Shown here: one piece after another, positions 6,316 through 13,920 of the stretch
Position numbering within the stretch: position 1 is the first letter of the stretch
Layout: the number at the start of each line of letters is the position of its first letter
Assembly: GCA_035551835.1 (NCBI GenBank)
Contig: DASZMN010000063.1
Location: 1 to 15,688, forward strand
Reading direction: 5' to 3'
Origin: Bog-473 sp035551835
Lineage (GTDB): Bacteria; Actinomycetota; Acidimicrobiia; Acidimicrobiales; RAAP-2
DNA length: 15,688 bases
Made by a program: the position numbers and the translations under genes
The notes under the pieces: model-generated
The model's input: the letters and a program-made list of their open reading frames with translations, nothing else
The model's database searches: none
Told to the model about the DNA's origin: nothing

Positions 6316-7662
6316 GTGACCGACACCATCACCGACACCCCCGCCACTGACGAGCTGCTCAGTGACCTCCGGTCCTGGCTGGAGAGCAACTGGGACCCCG
6401 ACCTGAGCGTGGCGCAGTGGTGGGAGCGGATGGGCCTGGCCGGGTGGTCGGCGCCGGGCCTGCCGACGAACGCCTACGGCAAGGCGATGGCCCGCTCCGA
6501 CACGGTCTTGGTCGCGCAGGAGATCGGCAACTTCGGGGCGCTGGGCGCCCCGGCCGGCCTGGGCCTCCTGCTGGCCGCGCCGACCATCGCCACCCACGGC
6601 ACCCAGGAGCAGATCGACCTCTACGTCCGCGACATCGTGACCGGCCGGAAGGCGTGGTGCCAGCTCTTCAGCGAGCCCCAGGCGGGGTCGGACCTGGCGG
6701 GGCTCCAGACGCGCGCCATCAAGGACGGCGACGAGTGGATCGTGAACGGCCAGAAGGTGTGGACCTCGGGCGGCCAGTACGCCGACCTCGGGATGCTGCT
6801 GGCGCGGACCAATCAAGAGGTGCCCAAGCACCAGGGCATCTCCTACTTCGCCTTCGAGATGCTCCAGAACGGGGTCGACGTGCGGCCGCTCAAGGAGATG
6901 ACGGGCCGCGCCCTGTTCAACGAGGTGTTCATCACGGACGCCCGGGTGGCCCACTCGGCCCTGATCGGCGGCGAGAACAACGGATGGGCCGCCGCCAACA
7001 CGACCCTGGCGAACGAACGGGCCGGCCTCGGGGCCGGTGGCGGCAACGCCGCGGGCGGCGGACTGGCCCAACCCGGCACCGTGATGGGCATGCTCGACAC
7101 CCGTGTCGGCGACCTCGTGGGCCTCAAGCCGGCGGCCGGCGGCAAGAAGCGGGCCCAGGCGCCTGGCGGTGCGCTCGGCGCCATGCGGGGCGGCGCGGGG
7201 ATGCTGATCAGCCTGGCCCAGTCGCGCGGCGTGAACCAGGACCCCGGGGTCCGCCAGGAGCTGGCCCGGCTCCACACGCTCGGCGAGATCGGCCGCATCA
7301 ACGGCCTGCGGGTCAAGGCGGAGAAGGAGAAGGGCGGCGACATCCCCGGCATGCCCAACATTTCGAAGCTCTCCATGAGCCAGATCGTCCGCCTCACCCG
7401 CGACCTCGGCCTGCGCATCATCGGGCCGTCGGGGATGCTGCACGCGTACGACACCGAGGGCAAGGCGGAGCTGCAGCAGTCCACGCGTGACCCGTTCGCC
7501 GGCGGGATCACCGAGCTGGCGCTGTTCGCCCAGGCTCCCCCGATCTACGGCGGGACGGACCAGGTGCAGCGCAACATCATCGGGGAACGGGTGCTGGGCC
7601 TGCCCAAGGAGCCCAGCAACGACCGGACGACGCCCTTCTCGCAGCTCCCCAAGAACGCCTAA
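6316..7662 (+). CDS. Acyl-CoA dehydrogenase (FadE-like) with an internal insert
   Basis: The 448-residue flavoenzyme would introduce a 2,3 double bond in an acyl-CoA. The middle domain has the flavin-binding stretch WCQLFSEPQAGSDLAGLQTR (about 114-133) and NGQKVWTSGG (144-153). The C-terminus has APPIYGGTDQVQRNIIGERV (407-426) followed by LGLP. Members usually have 380-400 residues; the extra length is mainly a Gly/Ala-rich segment at about 236-303 (GAGGGNAAGGG, then a Lys/Arg-containing part) in the C-terminal helical domain. The usual catalytic Glu of the YEGT motif is Gly412 here (YGGT), so the base must lie elsewhere or come from a partner subunit, as in some heteromeric steroid dehydrogenases. 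GTG 6316 is the start because the TAACTT box is 6 nt upstream. It is the first gene of a plus-strand lipid-catabolism cluster. Confidence 0.9.
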   Translation: MTDTITDTPATDELLSDLRSWLESNWDPDLSVAQWWERMGLAGWSAPGLPTNAYGKAMARSDTVLVAQEIGNFGALGAPAGLGLLLAAPTIATHGTQEQIDLYVRDIVTGRKAWCQLFSEPQAGSDLAGLQTRAIKDGDEWIVNGQKVWTSGGQYADLGMLLARTNQEVPKHQGISYFAFEMLQNGVDVRPLKEMTGRALFNEVFITDARVAHSALIGGENNGWAAANTTLANERAGLGAGGGNAAGGGLAQPGTVMGMLDTRVGDLVGLKPAAGGKKRAQAPGGALGAMRGGAGMLISLAQSRGVNQDPGVRQELARLHTLGEIGRINGLRVKAEKEKGGDIPGMPNISKLSMSQIVRLTRDLGLRIIGPSGMLHAYDTEGKAELQQSTRDPFAGGITELALFAQAPPIYGGTDQVQRNIIGERVLGLPKEPSNDRTTPFSQLPKNA

Positions 7663-7718
7663 GCCGTCACTGCGACGGGGGATCGGGTCGAGGCGGGGGG
7701 CTGTCGGAGATGAGCCGG

Positions 7719-8882
7719 ATGGATCGGAGCTTGCGCGGCGCGGCCGCCATCGTCGGCGTCGCCGACGACGTCTCGCCGACCGGAGAGCTCGAGCGCTTCG
7801 GCCGCGAGCTCGAGGTGGCCATGGTGCTCGACGCCCTGGCCGACGCGGGCCTGGGGCTGGCCGACGTCGACGGGGTGTGCCATCCCGAGTCGGCCGTGGC
7901 GTTCGCCGAGTACCTGGGCGTCCACCCGAACTTCGTCGAGTCCACCATGACCGGCGGCTCGAGCTACGAGGTCCACGTCGAGCACGCCGCGGCCGCCATC
8001 GCCGCCGGGGTCTGCGACGTCGTCGTCAGCGTCTACGCGGCGACGCCACGCAGCGACCGCACGCAGCGCCGGCGGCGGGAGTGGCGCCGCCCCGGCGGCC
8101 CGAACCCGATGGCCGAGTGGGACCTGCCCTATGGCCTGCGCACGCCGATGGGCCCCTACGCGCTGGCCGCGGCGCGGCACATGTACGAATTCGGCACGAC
8201 GTCCGAGCAGTTGGCCCAGATCGCCGTCAGCACGCGGCAATGGGCGGCGCTGAACCCGCGGGCCCGCTACCGCGACCCGATCACCGTCGACGACGTCCTC
8301 GCCTCGCCGCTGCAGGTGAGCCCGCTGCACCTGCTCGACTGCTGCCTCGTCACGGACGGGGCCGGCGCCTTCGTCATGACGAGCGCCGAGCGGGCGCGCT
8401 CCCTGGCCAAGCCGCCGGTCTACGTGCTGGGTGCAGCCACCTGCACGGACCACATGGTCATCGGCCAGATGCCCGACCTGACCACCACGCCGGGCGCCGT
8501 CTCGGGGCCACGGGCGTTCGAGATGGCCGGATTGCAGCCGACCGACGTCGACGTTCTCATGGGCTACGACAGCTTCACCATCACGGCGCTGTTGCACCTC
8601 GAGGACCTCGGCTTCTGCAAGAAGGGCGAGGGCGGTCCGTTCGCCGCCGACGGCCACCTCGGGCCGGGAGGCACGCTCGCCATGAACACCAACGGGGGCG
8701 GCCTCTCCTTCACCCACCCCGGCATGTACGGCATGTTCCTCGTCACCGAGGCCACGCGCCAGCTGCGCGGCGAGGGGGGCGACCGCCAAGTCGCCGGCGC
8801 CGACGTCGCGGTGGCCCACGGCTCGGGGATGTTCCTCTCCGTCATGTCCACGGCGGTCCTCGGGACGGAGGCGACGCTGTGA
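7719..8882 (+). CDS. Thiolase-superfamily protein lacking catalytic cysteines, Ltp2-like aldolase candidate
   Basis: The product is 387 residues with the thiolase fold (SCP-x thiolase/Ltp branch). The usual nucleophilic Cys segment is GGSSYEVHVEHAAAAI (about 79-94) with no Cys. The second thiolase Cys loop is replaced by AHGSGMF (about 366-372). The segment NTNGGGLSFTHPGMYG (323-338) keeps the His. GYDSFT (282-287) and HPGMYG supply tyrosines of the kind used by Ltp2, which cleaves steroid side chains by retro-aldol reaction instead of thiolysis. The next gene encodes a DUF35 protein and overlaps it, as expected for an Ltp2-ChsH2(DUF35) complex, so aldolase activity is the best inference. ATG 7719 has GGAG 9 nt upstream (7706-7709). 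ATG 7710 is also in frame but the GGAG abuts it. Confidence 0.82.
   Translation: MDRSLRGAAAIVGVADDVSPTGELERFGRELEVAMVLDALADAGLGLADVDGVCHPESAVAFAEYLGVHPNFVESTMTGGSSYEVHVEHAAAAIAAGVCDVVVSVYAATPRSDRTQRRRREWRRPGGPNPMAEWDLPYGLRTPMGPYALAAARHMYEFGTTSEQLAQIAVSTRQWAALNPRARYRDPITVDDVLASPLQVSPLHLLDCCLVTDGAGAFVMTSAERARSLAKPPVYVLGAATCTDHMVIGQMPDLTTTPGAVSGPRAFEMAGLQPTDVDVLMGYDSFTITALLHLEDLGFCKKGEGGPFAADGHLGPGGTLAMNTNGGGLSFTHPGMYGMFLVTEATRQLRGEGGDRQVAGADVAVAHGSGMFLSVMSTAVLGTEATL
8867..8871 (+). promoter_or_regulatory. Ribosome binding site deciding the DUF35 start
   Basis: GGAGG lies 7 nt before GTG 8879, inside the end of the thiolase-like gene. It fixes the GTG start, whose last two bases are the first two of the upstream TGA stop. 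Confidence 0.65.
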
Positions 8883-9352
8883 GCGTGGACGCGCCGAAGG
8901 CGACCCCGGCCCGCTTCGAGCCGCCGGTCGGCGTCGAGGGCGGGCCGTTCTGGGACGCCACCCGCGAGGGCCGGCTGCTGGTGCAGTGGTGCACGTCGTG
9001 CGACCAAGGCGTCTTCTACCCGCGGGTGTTCTGCCCGCACTGCGCGGCCGGCCGCGACGCCCTCGAGTGGCGGGGTGCCAGCGGTCGGGCAACCGTGTAC
9101 GCCCCGGGGGTCGAACACAAGCCCGAGGCGGCGGGGGCCTCCTTCTCGAACGGCCAGCCGTACTGTGTCGCCCTGGTCGACCTGGAGGAAGGGGTGAGGA
9201 TGCTGACCAATGTCATCGGCTGCCCGCCGGACGAGGTCCGCTGCGGCATGCCGGTCACCGTCACCTGGGAGCCGCTCAGCGACGGGCGGCAGCTGCCGCT
9301 CTTCCAGCCCGCCGCGGACGCCGGTTCGGGTGACGGCGCGACGGGGTCGTGA
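8879..9352 (+). CDS. DUF35 zinc-ribbon/OB-fold protein, acyl-CoA binding partner
   Basis: The product is 157 residues. An N-terminal helix (PFWDATREGRLLVQ) leads into a rubredoxin-like zinc ribbon, CTSC (about 38-41) and CPHC (about 52-55). An OB-fold follows, with GRATVYAPGVEH and PYCVALVDLEEGVRMLTNVI. In characterised pairs such as ChsH2 with Ltp2, the DUF35 domain binds the acyl-CoA and is required for the aldolase or hydratase partner to be stable and active. Its GTG start overlaps the thiolase-like stop (GTGA), so equimolar, coupled expression is likely. Here DUF35 stands alone rather than being fused to a MaoC-type hydratase domain, as it is in ChsH2. The C-terminal 15 residues are Gly/Asp-rich and probably disordered. 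Confidence 0.88.
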   Translation: MSVDAPKATPARFEPPVGVEGGPFWDATREGRLLVQWCTSCDQGVFYPRVFCPHCAAGRDALEWRGASGRATVYAPGVEHKPEAAGASFSNGQPYCVALVDLEEGVRMLTNVIGCPPDEVRCGMPVTVTWEPLSDGRQLPLFQPAADAGSGDGATGS

Positions 9353-9359
9353 GACGGTC

Positions 9360-10931
9360 ATGAGCCTGCCCGACGACAAGCGCGCGGCCGCCGCTCAGGG
9401 CATGCTGCACGCGTGGTGGGCGGCGCGGATCCCCGACCACCTGGCCGTCATCTCGCCACACGGCGACCGCACCTACGAGGACCTGAACCACGAGATCAAC
9501 CGGCTGTCGCGCGCCCTGCGGGCCCGCGGGCTGAAGGAGGGCGACGCGCTCGCCCTCATGTGCACCAACCGGCCCGAGTTCTTGGAGGTCCTCTACGCCG
9601 CGCAGCGCATCGGCCTGCGCCTCACGCCGATCAACTTTCACCTGACCGGCGAGGAGGCGTCCTACATCGTCGACAACTGCGAGGCCAAGGCGTTCATCTG
9701 CTCGGCCGAGCTCGGCGAGCGCGTCACGATCGCCGCCGACGGTGGGAAGCCGGGGATGGTGAAGATCAACACCGGCGGCTACCTGCCCGGCTTCGAGATG
9801 TACAACACCGTGGTCGCCGGCGAGGACGGGTCCGACATCGACGACCCGGTCATGGGCACCCAGATGCTCTACACGTCGGGCACGACGGGACGGCCCAAGG
9901 GCGTCCACCGCTCGACGGCGGCCGTCAGCTCGCTCGCCGTCGTCAACTTCTGCGGGTACGACGAGGACTGGGCGACGAGCACCGACGCCCATCTGCTGAC
10001 GGGCCCGCTGTACCACGCCGCGCCCCTGGCCTTCTCGGTCGCCGTGCCCTTCCTCTACGGCGTGCCGATCGTGGTCATGGACCACTGGGAGGCCACCGAG
10101 GCGCTGCGCCTCATTGAGGAGCACGGCGTCACCCACACCCACATGGTGCCGACGATGTTCCATCGCCTGGTCGCCCTGCCCGAAGAGACCCGGCAGCGCT
10201 ACGACACCTCGTCGCTGCGCTTCATCATCCACGGCGCGGCGCCGTGCCCCGTTCCGATCAAGCAGCGCCTGATCGAGTGGCTCGGCCCGATCGTGGTCGA
10301 GTACTACGCCGCCACCGAAGGCCTCGGGACCCTGGTCGACTCGAAGACGTGGCTCGAACACCCGGGGACGGTCGGGCGCCCCCTGGTGCCCGGGTTGGTC
10401 AAGGTGGCCGACGAGGACGGCAACGAGCTGCCGCGCGGGGAGATCGGCCTGGTCTTCCTCCAGGCCCCCGCGTCCACCAAGTTCGACTACTACGGCGACG
10501 ACCAGAAGACCGCCGACGCCTTCCGGGGCGACTACTTCACCCTCGGCGACATGGGCTACATGGACGAGGACGGGTTCCTGTTCCTGACCGACCGCACGGC
10601 CAACCTCATCATCTCGGGCGGGGTGAACATCTACCCGGCCGAGGTCGACGCCGTCCTGCTCGAGCACCCGGCGGTCGGCGACGTGGCGACCATCGGCGTG
10701 CCCGACGAGGAGTGGGGCGAAGCGGTGAAGGCGGTGGTGCAACCGGAGGAGGGCGTCGAAGGCAGCAAGGAGCTGGCGACGGAGCTGATGGAGTTCTGCC
10801 GCAGCCACCTGGCGCACTTCAAGTGCCCGCGCACCGTCGACTTCGTGTCCGAGCTGCCGCGGGAGGATACTGGGAAGATCTTCAAGAGAAAGCTGCGCGA
10901 GCAGTACCGGGCGGCCTCGGCCGGCAAATGA
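9360..10931 (+). CDS. AMP-forming acyl-CoA ligase
   Basis: The product is 523 residues. It activates a carboxylic acid through an acyl-adenylate to its CoA thioester. Adenylate-forming motifs occur in order: LYTSGTTGRPKG (170-181, phosphate loop), YYAATEG (315-321), TLGDMGYMDEDGFLFLTDR (394-412), SGGVNIYPAEVD (419-430) and DTGKIFKRKLR with catalytic Lys506. There is no signal peptide or carrier domain, so it acts in the cytosol. The acid specificity is unknown; the family includes FadD enzymes for fatty acids and sterol side chains. ATG 9360 lies 7 nt after the DUF35 stop and the local Shine-Dalgarno is poor, so translation may rely on re-initiation. Upstream in-frame codons back to 9210 lie antisense-like within DUF35 and are not part of the protein. 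Confidence 0.92.
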   Translation: MSLPDDKRAAAAQGMLHAWWAARIPDHLAVISPHGDRTYEDLNHEINRLSRALRARGLKEGDALALMCTNRPEFLEVLYAAQRIGLRLTPINFHLTGEEASYIVDNCEAKAFICSAELGERVTIAADGGKPGMVKINTGGYLPGFEMYNTVVAGEDGSDIDDPVMGTQMLYTSGTTGRPKGVHRSTAAVSSLAVVNFCGYDEDWATSTDAHLLTGPLYHAAPLAFSVAVPFLYGVPIVVMDHWEATEALRLIEEHGVTHTHMVPTMFHRLVALPEETRQRYDTSSLRFIIHGAAPCPVPIKQRLIEWLGPIVVEYYAATEGLGTLVDSKTWLEHPGTVGRPLVPGLVKVADEDGNELPRGEIGLVFLQAPASTKFDYYGDDQKTADAFRGDYFTLGDMGYMDEDGFLFLTDRTANLIISGGVNIYPAEVDAVLLEHPAVGDVATIGVPDEEWGEAVKAVVQPEEGVEGSKELATELMEFCRSHLAHFKCPRTVDFVSELPREDTGKIFKRKLREQYRAASAGK

Positions 10932-10940
10932 CCAAAACCA

Positions 10941-10946
10941 AAGGAG
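10941..10946 (+). promoter_or_regulatory. Strong ribosome binding site of the SDR gene
   Basis: AAGGAG is a full Shine-Dalgarno match 9 nt before GTG 10956. The surrounding 24-bp gap is unusually A-rich for this DNA, which would leave the site unpaired. It is the strongest ribosome site in the cluster and suggests high expression of the SDR. Confidence 0.7.
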
Positions 10947-10955
10947 CTGAACAAC

Positions 10956-11870
10956 GTGGGTATCAATGACGGACGGGTCGTCGTCATCACCGGAGCGGGA
11001 CGGGGCATCGGCCGCGAGCACGCGCTGGCCTTCGCCCGGGAGGGCGCCAAGGTCGTGATCAACGACCTCGGCGGCGAGATGGACGGCTCCGGCTCCTCGA
11101 CCGGGCCGGCGGGCGAGGTGGTCGACGAGATCCGGGGCATGGGCGGCGAGGCCGTGGCCAACGGCGACGACGTCTCGGACTGGGACGGGGCCGGGCGGCT
11201 CATCCAGAGCGCGATCGACAGCTTCGGGACGATCGACGTGCTCGTGAACAACGCCGGCATCCTGCGCGACCGGATGCTGGTCAACATGACGATCGACGAG
11301 TGGGACGCCGTGATCAAGGTGCACCTGCGCGGCACGTTCGCCCCGACCCGCCATGCCGTGGAGTACTGGCGTAACCGGACCAAGGCCGGCGACACGAACG
11401 ACGCCCGCGTGATCAACACGACGTCACCGTCGGGCATCTACGGCAACGTGGGGCAGACGAACTACGGGGCCGCCAAGGCCGGCATCGCCTCGTTCACGAT
11501 CATCGCCGCCATGGAGCTGGGCCGCTACGGCGTCACGGTCAACGCCATCGCCCCGGCCGCGCTCACCCGCATGACCGAGAACCTCGGCATGGGCGAGGCG
11601 TCGGCCGGCCGCAAGCCCGAGGAGTTCGACGCCCTCGACCCGGCGAACATCTCGCCGTTGGTGGTGTGGCTGGGCAGCGGGGAGTCGAAGGACATCACCG
11701 GGCGCGTCTTCAACGTCATGGGCGGCAACATCAGCGTGGCCGAAGGCTGGGTCGCCGGCCCCGGCCAGGACAAGCACGACCGCTGGGAGCCCGCCGAGCT
11801 GGGCATGGTCGTGCCCGACCTGGTCGCCAAGGCGGCGCCCAACGCCAACATGGGCGGCCGGCGCGGGTAG
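10956..11870 (+). CDS. Short-chain dehydrogenase/reductase, MFE-2 hydroxyacyl-CoA dehydrogenase-like
   Basis: The product is 304 residues with a Rossmann fold. TGAGRGIG (12-19) is the nucleotide loop. Asp37 ends the second strand (VVINDLGG) and favours NAD over NADP. NNAG is at 98-101. The catalytic set is Ser157 or Ser159 in NTTSPSG with Tyr170 and Lys174 in NYGAAKAG. The longer DLGGEMDGSGSS loop and the sequence NNAGILRDRML resemble the dehydrogenase domain of peroxisomal multifunctional enzyme 2 (17-beta-HSD4), which oxidises 3-hydroxyacyl-CoA. At about 300 residues it is longer than a classical SDR of 250, with a C-terminal extension as in that family. It lies in the same cluster as the ligase and dehydrogenase, so it probably acts on the same CoA-bound substrate. 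Confidence 0.9.
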   Translation: MGINDGRVVVITGAGRGIGREHALAFAREGAKVVINDLGGEMDGSGSSTGPAGEVVDEIRGMGGEAVANGDDVSDWDGAGRLIQSAIDSFGTIDVLVNNAGILRDRMLVNMTIDEWDAVIKVHLRGTFAPTRHAVEYWRNRTKAGDTNDARVINTTSPSGIYGNVGQTNYGAAKAGIASFTIIAAMELGRYGVTVNAIAPAALTRMTENLGMGEASAGRKPEEFDALDPANISPLVVWLGSGESKDITGRVFNVMGGNISVAEGWVAGPGQDKHDRWEPAELGMVVPDLVAKAAPNANMGGRRG

Positions 11871-11873
11871 GTT
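11868..11873 (+). promoter_or_regulatory. -10 box overlapping the SDR stop codon
   Basis: TAGGTT fits TAnnnT, and its first three bases are the SDR stop. ATG 11881 follows after 7 nt, without a Shine-Dalgarno site. The diiron-protein gene may therefore have its own leaderless message as well as read-through from the cluster. Confidence 0.5.
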
Positions 11874-11880
11874 CGAGCCC

Positions 11881-13011
11881 ATGGTTGTCGAGGCGACCCC
11901 TCCGCTGCCGGCCCGGCAGGACGTCGAGGCCACCGTCCAAGTCATTCACGACAACGCGGAGCGGCTGTTCCTGTGGGACTACGAGCGCGACCGCGGCCAA
12001 CTGGTCACGCTCTACAACAAGGCGATGGGCTCGCAGTGGAACAGCGTGAAGGACCTCGACTGGTCCATCGACGTCGACCCCGAGCGTCTGGTGGCCGAGC
12101 AGGACAGCCCGGTGCTCGCGGTGGCGCGGGTAGCGGGCACGCTGCCGGGGTCGCCGATGGCGAAGTGGACGGAGAAGGAGTACTCGCAACTCGGCATCGA
12201 GTTCTTCAAGGCGAACCTGTCGCAGTTCATGCACGGCGAGCAGGGAGCCATGATGACGGCGGCCAAGATCGTCGAGACCGTGCCGTGGATCGACGCCAAG
12301 TACTACGCGTCGACCCAGACCATGGACGAGGCCCGGCACACGGAGGTGTTCGCCAAGTATCTCCGCACCAAGCTCGGCGACGCGTACCCCATGAGCCCGT
12401 TCCTCAAGGCGCAGATCTGGGGGCTGCTCGAGGACCCGCGCTGGGACATCGCGTATCTCGGGATGCAGATCGTGATCGAGTCGCTGGCCCTGGCGGCGTT
12501 CGGCGACATGCTGCGGCGCATCAACGAGCCGCTGTTGAAGAAGTTGTTGCGCTACGTGATGTCCGATGAGGCGCGCCACGTCGCCTTCGGCGTGCTGACC
12601 CTCTCGGAGTACTACCGGGACCTGAGCGAGGCCGAGCTGAAGGAGCGCCAGGAGTTCCTCGTCGACGCCACGCTGAACCAGCGGGCGCGCGCCACCACGC
12701 CCGAGGTGTGGGAGCGGTTGGGGACGACCGGCGAGGCCGTCCTCCCGTTCATGTTGCAGGCGGCGGAACAGATGCAGACCAATCTCCTGGGCGGGTTCGC
12801 CCGTGGGTTCTTCGCCAAGCTGGTGCCGAACGTGCGCAAGCTCGGGCTGCTCGACGCCAACAACGGCTACCTGCGCGAGCGGTGGGGTGCGGCGGGCCTG
12901 CTCGAGTTCGAGTTCGCCGACGACACGGGGTCCGACTACGAGGCGTACGACGCGGTGGCCCAGGACCGCGCGACGGCGCCGGAGGCCGCCGAGACCGCGC
13001 CCAGCGGGTGA
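11881..13011 (+). CDS. Ferritin-like (R2-type) diiron protein, probable oxygenase or oxidase
   Basis: The product is 376 residues with a full set of six diiron ligands in two symmetric halves: Glu120 (HGEQ), Glu150-x2-His153 (DEARH), Glu200 (VIESLAL) and Glu230-x2-His233 (DEARH). The first Glu is exactly 30 residues before the ExxH in each half, the pattern of the four-helix bundle in ribonucleotide reductase R2, acyl-ACP desaturase and N-oxygenase families. The specific reaction is unknown. The family is often annotated only as ferritin-like, and AurF-type N-oxygenases are one possibility. There is no signal peptide. The C-terminal 30 residues are acidic and Ala/Glu-rich. It is cytosolic and lies 10 bp after the SDR, but it has its own -10 box. 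It could hydroxylate or desaturate the cluster's substrate or a related lipid. Confidence 0.82.
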   Translation: MVVEATPPLPARQDVEATVQVIHDNAERLFLWDYERDRGQLVTLYNKAMGSQWNSVKDLDWSIDVDPERLVAEQDSPVLAVARVAGTLPGSPMAKWTEKEYSQLGIEFFKANLSQFMHGEQGAMMTAAKIVETVPWIDAKYYASTQTMDEARHTEVFAKYLRTKLGDAYPMSPFLKAQIWGLLEDPRWDIAYLGMQIVIESLALAAFGDMLRRINEPLLKKLLRYVMSDEARHVAFGVLTLSEYYRDLSEAELKERQEFLVDATLNQRARATTPEVWERLGTTGEAVLPFMLQAAEQMQTNLLGGFARGFFAKLVPNVRKLGLLDANNGYLRERWGAAGLLEFEFADDTGSDYEAYDAVAQDRATAPEAAETAPSG

Positions 13012-13047
13012 GTCGCCTCGGAGCTATCGCCCGATCGCCCCGAAGCG

Positions 13048-13065
13048 CCTGGCGGCCGGCCCAGG
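13048..13065. terminator. Possible terminator hairpin between convergent genes
   Basis: CCTGG (13048-13052) and CCAGG (13061-13065) flank an 8-nt GC-rich loop, in the 108-bp gap after the diiron-protein gene and before the opposing gene's stop at 13120. There is no T-tract. The stem is short, so this is only a plausible terminator; the rest of the gap holds nothing I can name. Confidence 0.3.
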
Positions 13066-13119
13066 TCGACGCGGGCGCCACCGGTCTCAGCCCGGGTCGG
13101 CCGGCGGGCGGGCCGCGGC

Positions 13120-13914
13120 CTAGCGGGCCGGCTTGAGGCTGGTCAGCGTCGACAGCATGTTCTCGCTGTAGCGCACGCCGCCGGCGGTCACGCCGACCTC
13201 CTCCTTCTCCTGCACGATGAGGCCGCTGCTCGGGACGATCCAGAAGTCGGTCGGGTTGGTGCCGGCCTGACCGCCGTCGAAGGTGAGCGTGAAGCGGGTG
13301 TGCTCCACGGTGACGGCGTGACCGCCGACGGTGATGGTGGTCCGGCCGAGCGCCTCTCCGGCCAGCATGACCCTCTCGGTCGGGCTCTGCAGCGCACACG
13401 TGGCGGACCACTTCTGCCCCGTCGTGGCATAGGCGGGCAAGAGGTACGCCGTGGCGGGGCACTCGACCGTCGACGTCGTGTCCGAGCCCGCGATCGACTC
13501 GTTGGTCACGAGGCGCGGCACGCCGAAGCCACCGTTGGCGCTCGGGCACACCGTCGTGGTCTCCGTGTGCTCGGTGATCGGCACCCAGCTGATCGTGGCG
13601 CAGCTTCCGCCCTGCACGATCATCGAGGTGGTGGCGGGGAACGAGCGCGCCACGCCCATCAGGCTCAGGCTCTCGCCCCCGGTGGTGCGGTACGTGTAGA
13701 CGCCCGGCGCGGGCAGGTGGTCGCGCAGCGTCGAGAGCATCTTTTCGGTCTGCTCCCGCCGATAGATCCGCAGCGCCTCGCGCAGGCCGACGGGTGACGA
13801 CACGGTGCGGAAGACGAGGGCCCAGGCTGTTCCGCCAGCGGAGCTGACGATCACGAAGGCCAGGATCAGGACCGACAGCAGCCGGTGCTGCTGGACCCAG
13901 TGCCAGAGGATCAC
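13120..13914 (-). CDS. Single-pass membrane-anchored protein with four cysteines, function unknown
   Basis: I do not recognise the family. From GTG 13914 the product is 264 residues. A short cytoplasmic N-terminus (VILWHWVQQHR) leads into one membrane helix (about 12-33, LLSVLILAFVIVSSAGGTAW). The exported part holds four cysteines (105, 123, 152, 173), which suggests two disulfides, and alternating beta-strand-like segments such as RTTITVGGHAVTVEHTRFTL. The segment FWIVPSSGLIVQEKEEV near the C-terminus recalls extracytoplasmic beta-sandwich domains that bind lipids, but only loosely. TTG 13920 is possible, but GTG 13914 is better placed, 6 nt after a TAGGAT box. It follows the carotenoid oxygenase gene on the same strand after 66 bp, with its own promoter. 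Confidence 0.7.
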   Translation of the reverse strand: MILWHWVQQHRLLSVLILAFVIVSSAGGTAWALVFRTVSSPVGLREALRIYRREQTEKMLSTLRDHLPAPGVYTYRTTGGESLSLMGVARSFPATTSMIVQGGSCATISWVPITEHTETTTVCPSANGGFGVPRLVTNESIAGSDTTSTVECPATAYLLPAYATTGQKWSATCALQSPTERVMLAGEALGRTTITVGGHAVTVEHTRFTLTFDGGQAGTNPTDFWIVPSSGLIVQEKEEVGVTAGGVRYSENMLSTLTSLKPAR

Positions 13915-13920
13915 GCTCAA

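Noticed and set aside
6249..6389. Upstream extension of the DUF1214 frame
   Set aside because: It would overlap the start of the divergent acyl-CoA dehydrogenase, and a -10 box lies directly before ATG 6248.
9210..9359. Upstream extension of the CoA-ligase frame into the DUF35 gene
   Set aside because: The Arg/Ser-rich translation does not match ligase N-termini, while MSLPDDKRAAAA from ATG 9360 does.
9276..11354. 692-codon minus-strand open frame opposite the ligase and SDR genes
   Set aside because: It lies antisense to two enzymes with complete motif sets. Its translation is His/Val/Arg/Gly-rich with no recognisable domain, typical of GC-rich antisense frames.
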